The notes: generated from the sequence alone by a model not told the origin. A stretch of DNA of 7,176 nucleotides from Cocleimonas sp. (GCA_023146675.1 JAGLBQ010000093.1:1-7176); one strand, 5' to 3'. Positions 1 through 6,974 are shown, counted from the stretch's first letter. Program-made: numbers and translations.

Positions 1-1194
1 GGATTATCCCATGCCTTAGAGCATATGATGTTTAAAGGCACAAAAACGTATAAATCAGGACAATTTGAAGTTATTTTGTCTGAAAATGGCGCACAAAATA
101 ATGCCTTTACCTCTCAAGATTACACTGCTTACTATGAAATATTGGCAAAAGATCGCATTGAAGTCGCATTAAAATTAGAAGCAGATCGTATGCGCAATTT
201 GATTCTTGACCCTAAAGAGTTCAAAAAAGAAATTGAGGTGGTCAAAGAAGAGCGTCGTATGCGTACCGATGATAGCCCTGTTTCCTCCATGCGCGAACAG
301 TTTAATGCGGTTGCTTTTATGAATAGCCCTTACCGTGCGCCTGTGATTGGCTGGATGGTGGATTTAGACACCATGAAGCTGAAGGATTTACAGGACTGGT
401 ATAAAAAATGGTATGCACCTAATAATGCCACATTGGTGATTGTCGGCGATGTAGAGCCAGATAAAATCAAAATACTGGTGGATAAGTACTTTGCTAACCT
501 GCCTAAAGGTGAATTACCGGAGGTTAAGCTACGCACTGAAGTGAAGCAATTTGGTGAGCGTTATCTAAAAGTTAAACTCCCCGCTAAAGTACCTAGTTTG
601 CGCATGGGCTTTAAAACACCAGGCATGATTGATGTGATTAAGCCCCTAAAAGGCAAAGTAAAAATTGAAAAATGGGAGCCTTATGCGCTGGAAGTGCTAG
701 CAACGATTCTTGATGGCGGTGGTAGCGCACGTTTGGCTAAAAATCTAATTCGTGGACAAGAAATAGCGGTTGATGCAGGTGCTGGATATTATGGTTTTGG
801 ACGCTTATCTGATTTATTTGTACTAACAGGCACACCCGCTAAAGGCACAACAGTTACGCAGTTAAAAGAGGCTCTATTAAAAGAAATTCAAACACTTAAA
901 GAGAAGTTAGTGAGCGTCGATGAGCTAAAGCGTGTTAAAGCACAGGTTATTGCTGAGGAGGTTTATGAGCGTGATTCAATTGAGCATATCGCCTCACTTC
1001 TTGGCTCATTAGAAGCAACAGGCATTGGCTATCAGTTAATGGATGAGTATGTGCCACAAATATTAGCGGTCACCGCAGAGCAAATTCAAGCCGTTGCTAA
1101 AAAATATCTTATTAAGGACCATTTAACGGTAGCAGAACTTATTCCTCAAGACCTAAAACAGGCAAGCGATAAGCCCGCAGGAGAAGCCAAATGA
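1..1194 (+). CDS. M16 family zinc metallopeptidase, catalytic subunit (5' end cut off by window)
   Basis: The reading frame is open from base 1, so the start codon and any signal peptide lie upstream; 397 residues are visible. The first residues contain the inverted zinc motif HALEH (window residues 4-8), followed by MMFKGT as is usual in M16 peptidases. The third zinc ligand is Glu84 in KEERR, 76 residues after the second His, with the companion Glu77 seven residues earlier, as in mitochondrial processing peptidase. The C-terminal domain has the glycine-rich loop (DGGGSARL), but the Tyr of the family's Arg-x6-Tyr substrate-binding pair is replaced by Asp (Arg251/Asp258). The stop codon overlaps the start of the next M16 gene (ATGA), so the two are translationally coupled. 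The likely role is the catalytic half of a heterodimeric peptidase in the envelope, degrading peptides or small proteins. The substrate is unknown. An internal ATG at 25 is not the start, because it would remove the zinc motif. Confidence 0.93.
   Translation, partial: GLSHALEHMMFKGTKTYKSGQFEVILSENGAQNNAFTSQDYTAYYEILAKDRIEVALKLEADRMRNLILDPKEFKKEIEVVKEERRMRTDDSPVSSMREQFNAVAFMNSPYRAPVIGWMVDLDTMKLKDLQDWYKKWYAPNNATLVIVGDVEPDKIKILVDKYFANLPKGELPEVKLRTEVKQFGERYLKVKLPAKVPSLRMGFKTPGMIDVIKPLKGKVKIEKWEPYALEVLATILDGGGSARLAKNLIRGQEIAVDAGAGYYGFGRLSDLFVLTGTPAKGTTVTQLKEALLKEIQTLKEKLVSVDELKRVKAQVIAEEVYERDSIEHIASLLGSLEATGIGYQLMDEYVPQILAVTAEQIQAVAKKYLIKDHLTVAELIPQDLKQASDKPAGEAK
1179..1184 (+). promoter_or_regulatory. 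Shine-Dalgarno site for the second M16 gene
   Basis: AGGAGA lies inside the last codons of the upstream peptidase gene, six bases before the ATG at 1191. It supports that ATG as the start rather than the in-frame ATG at 1212, and so supports the four-base ATGA overlap. Confidence 0.6.
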
Positions 1195-2549
1195 TAATAA
1201 TAAAACACTCAATGCGTATAATTTTTCTTATTATGCTATTAACCGTCAGCTCGCTTAGCCTTGCGGCGCCAAAAATACAACACTGGACGACAGATAATGG
1301 TCTGGCTGTTTATTATGTTCATGTGCCTGAATTGCCAATGATTGATCTACGCCTAACGTTTGATGCAGGTAGCGCTCGAGATGGTAAAAATTTGGGAGTT
1401 GCAGGGCTCACAGCCGCCATGCTTGATAGCGGTACAAACGACTTGAATGCAGATCAATTAGCAGAAGCCTTTGAATCGGTTGGTGCAGAATTTTCATCAG
1501 GATCAGCACGTGATATGGCATGGATTACACTGCGCACACTCACCCTTGCTGATGAGCAAAAGAAAGCGATTACAACGTGGATGGATGTCCTTAAAAACTC
1601 AGTCTTTCCTGAAAAAGATTTTCAACGTCTCATCAAGCAAACATTAGTTGATTTGCAAGCTGAAAAACAAAGCCCAGCTGCCCTTGCTAGTAAAGCTTTT
1701 TATAAACATTTATACGGTGATCATCCCTACGCTTTTCCTCAAAATGGTAATGAAGACACCCTTAGTGCAATGAAGGTGGATGATTTAAAAGCTTATTATG
1801 CACGCTACTTTGTGGCTAAAAATGGGCAATTAGCCATCGTTGGCGCTATTAAACGTGCAGAGGCAGAAGCATTGGCAAAACAGATTGCCAGCACCTTAGT
1901 ATCAGGTGAAAAAGCGAAAGCCATTTCTGCGGTAAAAGCGTTGGAAAAATCAGAAGTCGTGCATATCGAATTCCCCTCATCACAATCACATATTATGATT
2001 GGACAACCTGGCACAAAACGCGGTGATAACGATTATTTTGCACTTTATTTGGGTAATCACGGTTTAGGTGGTAGTGGCTTTACCTCACGCTTAATGAAAG
2101 AGGTGCGAGTTAAACGCGGACTATCTTATAGCGTCTACAGTTACTTTGTCTCCATGCGCGAAGCTGGGCCGTTTTTATTAGGTCTACAAACCAAAAACTC
2201 ACAAACTGATGAAGCAATAAAAGTTGCCACCGATGTGGTAAAAACCTTCCTAAAAGAAGGGGTAAGTGAAGAGCAATTACAAGCATCAAAAACGAATATT
2301 ACGGGCGGATTCCCACTACGCACGGCGAGCAATGACGATATTATTGGTTATATTGCTATGATTGGTTTTTATGGTTTGCCACTGGATTATCTTGATAACT
2401 TCACCGGGACTATTGATAAAATATCCCGTGATCAAGTTATAGATGCTTATCAACGTCGCTTGCATCCTGATAAATTCCTGACGGTTATTGTAGGAAAAAA
2501 AGTGGAGCAGATTGAAAGCAAAGATGATAAAAAAGACGCTGTAAAGTAG
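1191..2549 (+). CDS. M16 family peptidase-like protein, non-catalytic partner subunit
   Basis: The product is 452 residues long. It begins with a Sec signal peptide: a hydrophobic stretch at about residues 9-25 ends in SLSLA-AP, so the protein is periplasmic. Two M16 domains follow. Where the zinc motif should be, the sequence reads GLTAAMLDSGT (about residues 72-82), so HxxEH is missing and this chain should not hydrolyse peptides itself. The C-terminal domain keeps the glycine-rich loop (GLGGSGFTSR, 291-300) and the substrate-binding pair Arg306/Tyr313 in VRVKRGLSYSVY. The upstream overlapping gene has the opposite pattern, with an intact zinc site and a lost Tyr. This matches heterodimeric M16B enzymes in which one chain supplies the catalytic zinc and the other binds substrate. 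The pair sits before rsmD, an order I recall from other gammaproteobacteria. The tail (residues 438-452) is rich in Lys and Asp and probably disordered. The family call is firm; the heterodimer is inferred. Confidence 0.92.
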   Translation: MIIIKHSMRIIFLIMLLTVSSLSLAAPKIQHWTTDNGLAVYYVHVPELPMIDLRLTFDAGSARDGKNLGVAGLTAAMLDSGTNDLNADQLAEAFESVGAEFSSGSARDMAWITLRTLTLADEQKKAITTWMDVLKNSVFPEKDFQRLIKQTLVDLQAEKQSPAALASKAFYKHLYGDHPYAFPQNGNEDTLSAMKVDDLKAYYARYFVAKNGQLAIVGAIKRAEAEALAKQIASTLVSGEKAKAISAVKALEKSEVVHIEFPSSQSHIMIGQPGTKRGDNDYFALYLGNHGLGGSGFTSRLMKEVRVKRGLSYSVYSYFVSMREAGPFLLGLQTKNSQTDEAIKVATDVVKTFLKEGVSEEQLQASKTNITGGFPLRTASNDDIIGYIAMIGFYGLPLDYLDNFTGTIDKISRDQVIDAYQRRLHPDKFLTVIVGKKVEQIESKDDKKDAVK

Positions 2550-2628
2550 CGATCTAATGACAAATCCCGTATTTCGCTTAGGCGGCATATGGGCTGTGAA
2601 CATTATCCTAATTTGAATCTGCATAGTA

Positions 2629-3231
2629 ATGCCTAGAAAAAAACGCCCCCCAAAATCAGTTCAGAAATCAGGCAATAATACGCTACGCATAATCGGCGGA
2701 AAATGGCGCAGTCGTAAACTCAGTTTTATGAGCGCACCGAATCTACGCCCGACTCCTGACCGTGTACGCGAAACCTTATTTAACTGGTTACAAAACTCCA
2801 TTGCAGATACTCGCTGCCTTGATCTTTTTGCAGGAAGTGGTGCGTTAGGGCTAGAAGCCTTATCACGCGGTGCATCTGAGGTTATCTTTATTGAAAAACA
2901 CCGTGCAGCAGCACAACAACTGGAGAAAAACCTAGCCTTATTAAACGCCACAAACAGCGTTATTCATCATGATGCTAAACACTATCTGTTAGAAGAAACC
3001 AAACCCTTTGATATTATCTTTCTTGATCCTCCCTTTCGCCAAGGTTTATTACCTATCGTTATTGATCTTATCAAGGAAAAAAAATTACTTAAAAACAATA
3101 CGCTAATTTACTTAGAACATGAAATAGAGGCAAATTATGATTGGCAGAATTGGCATTTAGAGGTTATTAAAGAAACCAAGGCAGGACAAGTTAAGAGTTA
3201 TTTACTTAAATATACAATGCATATAGATTAA
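2629..3231 (+). CDS. rsmD: 16S rRNA (guanine-966 N2)-methyltransferase RsmD
   Basis: RsmD methylates N2 of G966 in 16S rRNA during 30S assembly in the cytoplasm, using S-adenosylmethionine. The 200-residue length matches the family (about 200). Visible landmarks in order are a basic N-terminus (residues 2-13), the family opening RIIGGKWRSRKL (20-31), LRPTPDRVRETLFNWL (39-54), SAM-binding motif I LDLFAGSGALGLEALSRGA (64-82), the acidic end of the second strand in FIEK (87-90), and the catalytic DPPF motif (133-136) typical of amino-N methyltransferases. The gene starts 79 bases after the M16 pair, and the next small gene begins 19 bases after its stop. No good Shine-Dalgarno sequence is visible before the ATG, so translation may be weak. 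The start is chosen because no later in-frame ATG keeps the conserved N-terminus. Confidence 0.96.
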   Translation: MPRKKRPPKSVQKSGNNTLRIIGGKWRSRKLSFMSAPNLRPTPDRVRETLFNWLQNSIADTRCLDLFAGSGALGLEALSRGASEVIFIEKHRAAAQQLEKNLALLNATNSVIHHDAKHYLLEETKPFDIIFLDPPFRQGLLPIVIDLIKEKKLLKNNTLIYLEHEIEANYDWQNWHLEVIKETKAGQVKSYLLKYTMHID

Positions 3232-3250
3232 GGGCGAGAAATAGGAATTT

Positions 3251-3502
3251 ATGGATTTACTCAATAGCACATTTGACTTTATTAAAAACCCTGAAAATAG
3301 CTGGATACTTTATTCTATCGCTGCTTTTATGATTCTCGATGGCTTTATTATACGGGTTATTGTTAACTACCTGCCCAATATATTACCTAAAAAAGAAGCT
3401 GAAAAGCTATCTAAATCAGCCCTGATAGGCTTCTCTGCCAACCTTAGTACAATTGCTGGCATTGTCCTTGCCATTGTCACTTATTATTTTATTAGCTGGT
3501 AG
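3251..3502 (+). CDS. small two-helix inner-membrane protein of unknown function
   Basis: This 83-residue protein is not one I recognise. It has two predicted membrane helices, at about residues 18-40 (WILYSIAAFMILDGFIIRVIV) and 60-81 (GFSANLSTIAGIVLAIVTYYF). They are joined by a short, Lys-rich, probably cytoplasmic loop (PKKEAEKLSKSA), and the chain has no signal peptide or cysteine. Asp29, inside or near the edge of the first helix, is unusual for a simple anchor. An AGGA at 3243-3246 precedes the ATG by four bases, and the gene starts 19 bases after rsmD, so the two are probably co-transcribed. Coding is supported by the ribosome site, the spacing and the clear membrane-helix pattern. No function can be assigned. 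Confidence 0.72.
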   Translation: MDLLNSTFDFIKNPENSWILYSIAAFMILDGFIIRVIVNYLPNILPKKEAEKLSKSALIGFSANLSTIAGIVLAIVTYYFISW

Positions 3503-3533
3503 TGGGTCATTCTTGTGAATTTTATGCACTCTC

Positions 3534-4241
3534 CTAGTCATCCAAAACCGATGCATACGCTAAAATGTCACGCATTTGTTCTGCGCTAAAGCTTTTAAAG
3601 AACTCCTCTTTGGGGTCTTCTTTATCATGACTGCGTTTGAGTTCGGTATAGAGTCGTATTTGTCGTGTCAGGTATTGGGTATATTGCCCCGCTAGTTGTG
3701 GTGCTATCTCTTCCTCTTCATTGGCACTCCCCATGCCATATTTTCCGTGGCATGATTTGCACTCCTTTTTATACAGTTTTTTTCCTACTTTAAGATCACC
3801 TTTTGCTTTGGGAATCTGAATCGTTTGTTTGGCTTCTAATAAACGCGCATAGGCATCAAAATCAGGCGCATTTTCATCAACCTTTGACAGGCGGCTGGAT
3901 AGTTTTATCTTATTCAGAAAAATAGAAATATCCATTATATCTTCATTAGGCATTTGGCGATTATCCACGTGTTCAACCATCGGCATATTAGGGCGGGTGC
4001 GATCACGGAATGCGATCATTTCTTTGAAAATATAGTTGACGGGCATTCCTGCTAAACGTGGGTATTTGCCTTCTTTTCCCCCCATACCATATTCACCATG
4101 ACAGCCTGCGCAAACCTGATTGATATCATCCCCATTGTATTTATCGTAATCATGCTCCTTTGTGGTTGCCAATAGCGTACTGCTCAGCGTAAATAGCAAA
4201 CAGAGAAAAGAAAAGCGGGTTAGTAGTGATACATTTAGCAT
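3534..4241 (-). CDS. exported dihaem c-type cytochrome (cytochrome c4/c553-like)
   Basis: With the ATG at 4241 the product has 235 residues and a clear Sec signal peptide (hydrophobic residues about 9-24, ending STLLA-TT). A longer frame begins with TTG at 4283, but it would put 14 polar residues before the signal peptide and has no ribosome site, so I prefer the ATG. Two class I haem domains are visible: CAGCH at residues 44-48, followed by GEYGMGGKEGKYPRLAG, and CKSCH at 161-165, followed by GKYGMGS and APQLAGQY. This tandem layout is that of cytochrome c4-like electron carriers. The first domain has candidate axial methionines at 86 and 88 (PNMPM). In the second domain the region that normally supplies Met reads RSHDKEDPKEEFFKSFS, with no Met. 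The gene is divergent from nosZ, so donating electrons to NosZ in the periplasm is plausible but unproven. It is convergent with the small membrane gene, with 31 bases between the stops and no clear terminator. Confidence 0.88.
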   Translation of the reverse strand: MLNVSLLTRFSFLCLLFTLSSTLLATTKEHDYDKYNGDDINQVCAGCHGEYGMGGKEGKYPRLAGMPVNYIFKEMIAFRDRTRPNMPMVEHVDNRQMPNEDIMDISIFLNKIKLSSRLSKVDENAPDFDAYARLLEAKQTIQIPKAKGDLKVGKKLYKKECKSCHGKYGMGSANEEEEIAPQLAGQYTQYLTRQIRLYTELKRSHDKEDPKEEFFKSFSAEQMRDILAYASVLDD

Positions 4242-4313
4242 TTTTAATTTTATTCCAGTGTTAATAGAGTATGGATTATCCAATATAAATTCAGGTTATA
4301 AAAAAATCCCATA

Positions 4314-4330
4314 AATTTCATAATGAATTT
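4314..4330. promoter_or_regulatory. AT-rich dyad upstream of the cytochrome gene, possible operator
   Basis: This is a 17-base dyad centred on 4322, core TTCATAATGAA, with a single mismatched pair (4316/4328). On the minus strand it fills exactly the 17-base gap between a TTGAGC (4331-4336) and a TATGGG (4308-4313), which could be weak -35 and -10 elements for the cytochrome gene. A better -10 by sequence, TATAAC (4295-4300), fits the dyad less neatly. Such dyads arise by chance in AT-rich DNA, so this is a weak call. Confidence 0.25.
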
Positions 4331-4383
4331 GCTCAAATTAATCTCAGGTTCAGCTAACTTGTAGAGAATAGCGCCTAAATCAG

Positions 4384-4399
4384 TGGTTGATATTAACCA
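4384..4399. promoter_or_regulatory. TGGTT-AACCA dyad, possible regulator site
   Basis: This is a 16-base near-palindrome, TGGTTGATATTAACCA, mismatched only at the pair 4389/4394. Its centre lies 81 bases upstream of the centre of the FNR-type box. It could be a second regulator site serving nosZ or the divergent cytochrome gene. I cannot match it to a named regulator. Confidence 0.3.
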
Positions 4400-4465
4400 T
4401 TCTATTGCTTGATAGATTTAGATAATAACCACCCTTTAGTTTAATTTAGCATCCGCTTATCAAGA

Positions 4466-4479
4466 TTGATTAAGGTCAA
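4466..4479 (+). promoter_or_regulatory. FNR/ANR/DNR-type binding site upstream of nosZ
   Basis: TTGATTAAGGTCAA matches the FNR-family consensus TTGAT-N4-ATCAA with one mismatch (G for A at 4475). Crp/Fnr proteins that sense oxygen (FNR, ANR) or nitric oxide (DNR, NNR) share this site and commonly activate denitrification genes. Its centre (4472.5) lies 29.5 bases before a TAGACT that would serve as -10, which puts the box at about -41.5, the standard class II activator position. Confidence 0.7.
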
Positions 4480-4501
4480 TTAACCCATTCTAATATGGGG
4501 A

Positions 4502-4507
4502 TAGACT
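4502..4507 (+). promoter_or_regulatory. candidate -10 element of the nosZ promoter
   Basis: TAGACT matches the sigma-70 -10 consensus at four of six bases and sits at the distance from the FNR-type box expected for a class II activated promoter. The transcript would start near 4514. No good -35 is present, as expected when an activator overlaps that position. A nearby TAATAT (4491-4496) also matches four of six but is badly spaced. Confidence 0.45.
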
Positions 4508-4613
4508 GAAAAAACGTGTGAAATAACACAGCTAAAAACCATCAACAACTCGTCTCAATCGCTTGCGCACAAAAATTGAGGTGACTTCTCAACCTCCTCG
4601 GGAAACAAACAAT

Positions 4614-6938
4614 ATGAAACCAATACGAAAAATAATGGCAGTCACAATGGCTGCTGCCTTTCTTGGATTATCAGCAGGTTCGACATTCGCTCAGGACTCC
4701 CTTGCCGATGTAATGAAAGCGCGTGGTTTAACTGAGAAAGATATATTAGCAGCAGCTAAGACGTATACACCAACAGGTGGACGTGATGAATTCCTAGCCT
4801 TTAGTTCAGGCGGTCAGAGTGGTCAAGTTATTGTTTACGGCATTCCTTCCATGCGTCTCTTAAAATATATTGGTGTCTTTACACCTGAGCCTTGGCAAGG
4901 GTATGGTTTTGATGATGAGTCAAAGGCGGTGTTAGCTCAAGGTAGAATTGAAGGTAAAGATATTACTTATGGTGATACCCATCACCCTGCGCTAACGGAA
5001 ACAAATGGTGAGACAGATGGTAAATACCTGTTTATCAATGATAAGGCAAACCCAAGAATTGCCGTTATTGATCTACATGATTTTGAGACCAAGCAAATTG
5101 TAGTTAACCCTTTTATGCGTTCCGCTCACGGTGGTGCTTTTGTAACACCAAACACTGAATACATTATGGAAGCATCTCAATATGCATCCCCAATGGTCGG
5201 GAACACTACCGTAGTATCACTGAATAAATTCAATGATGAATTCCGTGGTGTTTTAACCTATTGGAAGTTTGACATGAAAGAAGGGCGCATTAAGCCTGAG
5301 GACTCTTTCTCGTTTGAACTGCCTCCTTACTCTCAGGATTTATCCGATGCAGGTAAAGGCCCATCTTATGGTTGGGGCTTCACTAACTCGTTCTGTACTG
5401 AGCGTTATGTAGGCGGTATCGAGAAGGGGCGTCCTCCTTATGAAGCAGGTTGCTCTTCTAAAGACACCGACTTTATGCATATTACCAACTGGAAAAAAGC
5501 GGCTGAGTTAGTCGGGGCAGGAAAGATTGGTAAAAAGGTCAACGGCTCTATTATCATTTCGATGAAAGAAGCGGTTGCGAATGACTTATTCTTCTTATTG
5601 CCTGAGCCTAAAAGTCCACACGGTGTTGATGTAACGCCTGATGGAACTAAAATCATTGTTGCAGGTAAGCTAGACAGCCATGCTTGGGTTTATGATTTTG
5701 CTAAGATTAAAAAAGCCATTGAGGATAAGAACTTTGAAGGTAAAGACCCTTACGGCGTGCCTATTATTGCCATCAAGACTGCTTTGGATAAATCCGTATC
5801 AGTTGGTTTAGGTCCACTACATAACCAGTTTGACTCTAAAAAATGTGTGGTTTATACCTCTATCTATGTTGATTCCATGATCACTAAGTGGGACTACTGT
5901 GAAGGCAAAGTGCTAGATCAATTGCCTGTTCACTATAATGTGGGTCACTTGATGACAATGGAAGGCGATACGGTTAAGCCTAAAGGAAAATACCTCGTTG
6001 CATTGAATAAGCTAGCGATTGACCGTTTTAACCCTGTTGGACCGTTGCATCCACAAAATCATCAGTTAATTGATATTAGCGGTGATAAGATGGTTCTGCT
6101 TTACGATATGCCGATCCCCTTAGGCGAGCCTCATTATGTTTCTGCTATTCAGGCAAGCAAATTGAAGCCAGCAGTACGTTATAAGTCAGGAACTAACTCA
6201 CGTACTAACAAAAAATCAAAATGGAAGACTCGTGCGGGTCGTGAGAAAATTGAACGTAGTTGTGATGATGCAGGCAAGTGTACAGTACATGTTTATGGTA
6301 CAACCATCCGTTCACATATCACACCTGAGACGATTGAAGTTACCGTTGGTGATACTGTTTCCATTCACTTAACTAATCTTGAACGTGCCGAAGATGAAAC
6401 CCACGGTTTCGCAATGTATGCACAAAATGTTCAGTTATCGATAGAGCCTGGTAAAACGGCTTCTGCAACCTTTGTTGCTGACAAAGCAGGTGTTTATCCT
6501 TACTACTGTACTGAATTCTGTTCAGCACTTCACTTAGAGATGCAAGGTTACTTATTAGTGCGTCCTAAAGGCTATAAAGACGACGGTGCGAAACTAGAAG
6601 AAGGTCAGCAGTACACCGAAGCAGACTATAACAAACAAGTTAAGACTAATATCGAAACGCAAGGTGTTATCGACTCTGTTGTAGGCTTTATCACTGAACG
6701 CAACTACAAAGACTTCCCAGAAGTTGTCGCACTCGTTGAAGACGCAACCGATCAGTTAGGTTTTGCAGAAGACTCTAAAAAGAAAGCGGCTGATCATGCG
6801 GCTAAGAAAGAGTGGAATAAAGCAATGGGTTGGGCAAACCAGTGGTGGCAGTATCAAGTTAAAACAGCCGACATGGGTTTACGTGCCAAGACTTTCCTAA
6901 CAGAACACGATGCTAAGATTGTTGAAAAGAAGAAGTAA
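4614..6938 (+). CDS. nosZ: nitrous oxide reductase NosZ, Sec-exported clade II type with C-terminal extension
   Basis: NosZ reduces N2O to N2 in the periplasm, the last step of denitrification, using a four-copper CuZ cluster and a two-copper CuA electron-entry site. The ATG at 4614 gives 774 residues and follows GGGAA (4600-4604) by nine bases; an in-frame TTG at 4563 would only add a polar tail before the signal peptide. Residues 1-26 are a Sec signal peptide (ends STFA-QD) without the twin arginines of clade I enzymes. The beta-propeller (about 45-520) has all seven CuZ histidines: 123 and 124 (DTHHP), 172 (SAHGG), 336 (SPHG), 403 (GPLH), 445 (GHL) and 507 (EPHY). The cupredoxin domain (about 555-652) has a full CuA set: His597, Cys632, Cys636, His640, Met643 and Glu634 in CTEFCSALHLEM. 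Residues from about 653 to 774 form a Cys-free, Lys/Glu-rich, probably helical extension with no CxxCH haem motif. An FNR-type box lies upstream and a terminator follows. Confidence 0.97.
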   Translation: MKPIRKIMAVTMAAAFLGLSAGSTFAQDSLADVMKARGLTEKDILAAAKTYTPTGGRDEFLAFSSGGQSGQVIVYGIPSMRLLKYIGVFTPEPWQGYGFDDESKAVLAQGRIEGKDITYGDTHHPALTETNGETDGKYLFINDKANPRIAVIDLHDFETKQIVVNPFMRSAHGGAFVTPNTEYIMEASQYASPMVGNTTVVSLNKFNDEFRGVLTYWKFDMKEGRIKPEDSFSFELPPYSQDLSDAGKGPSYGWGFTNSFCTERYVGGIEKGRPPYEAGCSSKDTDFMHITNWKKAAELVGAGKIGKKVNGSIIISMKEAVANDLFFLLPEPKSPHGVDVTPDGTKIIVAGKLDSHAWVYDFAKIKKAIEDKNFEGKDPYGVPIIAIKTALDKSVSVGLGPLHNQFDSKKCVVYTSIYVDSMITKWDYCEGKVLDQLPVHYNVGHLMTMEGDTVKPKGKYLVALNKLAIDRFNPVGPLHPQNHQLIDISGDKMVLLYDMPIPLGEPHYVSAIQASKLKPAVRYKSGTNSRTNKKSKWKTRAGREKIERSCDDAGKCTVHVYGTTIRSHITPETIEVTVGDTVSIHLTNLERAEDETHGFAMYAQNVQLSIEPGKTASATFVADKAGVYPYYCTEFCSALHLEMQGYLLVRPKGYKDDGAKLEEGQQYTEADYNKQVKTNIETQGVIDSVVGFITERNYKDFPEVVALVEDATDQLGFAEDSKKKAADHAAKKEWNKAMGWANQWWQYQVKTADMGLRAKTFLTEHDAKIVEKKK
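6900..6931 (+). repeat. left copy of 32-base direct repeat (3' end of nosZ)
   Basis: The last codons of nosZ, Thr763 to the penultimate Lys region, recur at 7145-7176 with one mismatch (C here at 6906, T at 7151). The repeat spacing is 245 bases. The window ends inside the second copy, so the full repeat may be longer. Confidence 0.9.
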
Positions 6939-6974
6939 TGATTATTTAGTCTGTTTTTAGACGGTAATTTTGAG

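Larger units (their letters stand above)
4242..4613. other. divergent intergenic region between cytochrome and nosZ genes
   Basis: These 372 AT-rich bases hold no credible gene. They separate the leftward cytochrome gene from the rightward nosZ gene and must contain both promoters. Recognisable elements are an FNR-type box with a matching -10 on the nosZ side, a near-perfect dyad at 4384-4399, and an AT-rich dyad at 4314-4330 near the cytochrome gene. The predicted nosZ leader is about 100 bases long. Confidence 0.8.

Noticed and set aside
2316..2624. 102-codon leftward frame spanning the end of the second M16 gene
   Set aside because: It lies opposite a confident M16 coding region and shows no family motif. 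It is a shadow frame, as are the leftward frames at 330-536, 1805-2014, 2141-2332, 2661-2951 and 5438-5656.
4242..4283. TTG-initiated 14-residue extension of the dihaem cytochrome
   Set aside because: It adds polar residues ahead of a complete signal peptide that begins at the ATG at 4241, and no Shine-Dalgarno sequence precedes the TTG.
4578..4596. GAGGT/ACCTC hairpin in the nosZ leader as a riboswitch or attenuator
   Set aside because: Only five pairs with a nine-base loop and no supporting structure; too weak to call.
4563..4613. TTG-initiated 17-residue N-terminal extension of NosZ
   Set aside because: It would place polar residues before a good Sec signal peptide, starts with a rare codon and has no ribosome site; the ATG at 4614 has GGGAA nine bases upstream.
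6541..6938. Fused cytochrome c domain at the NosZ C-terminus, as in Wolinella
   Set aside because: There is no cysteine and no CxxCH after the CuA site, so no covalent haem can be attached there.
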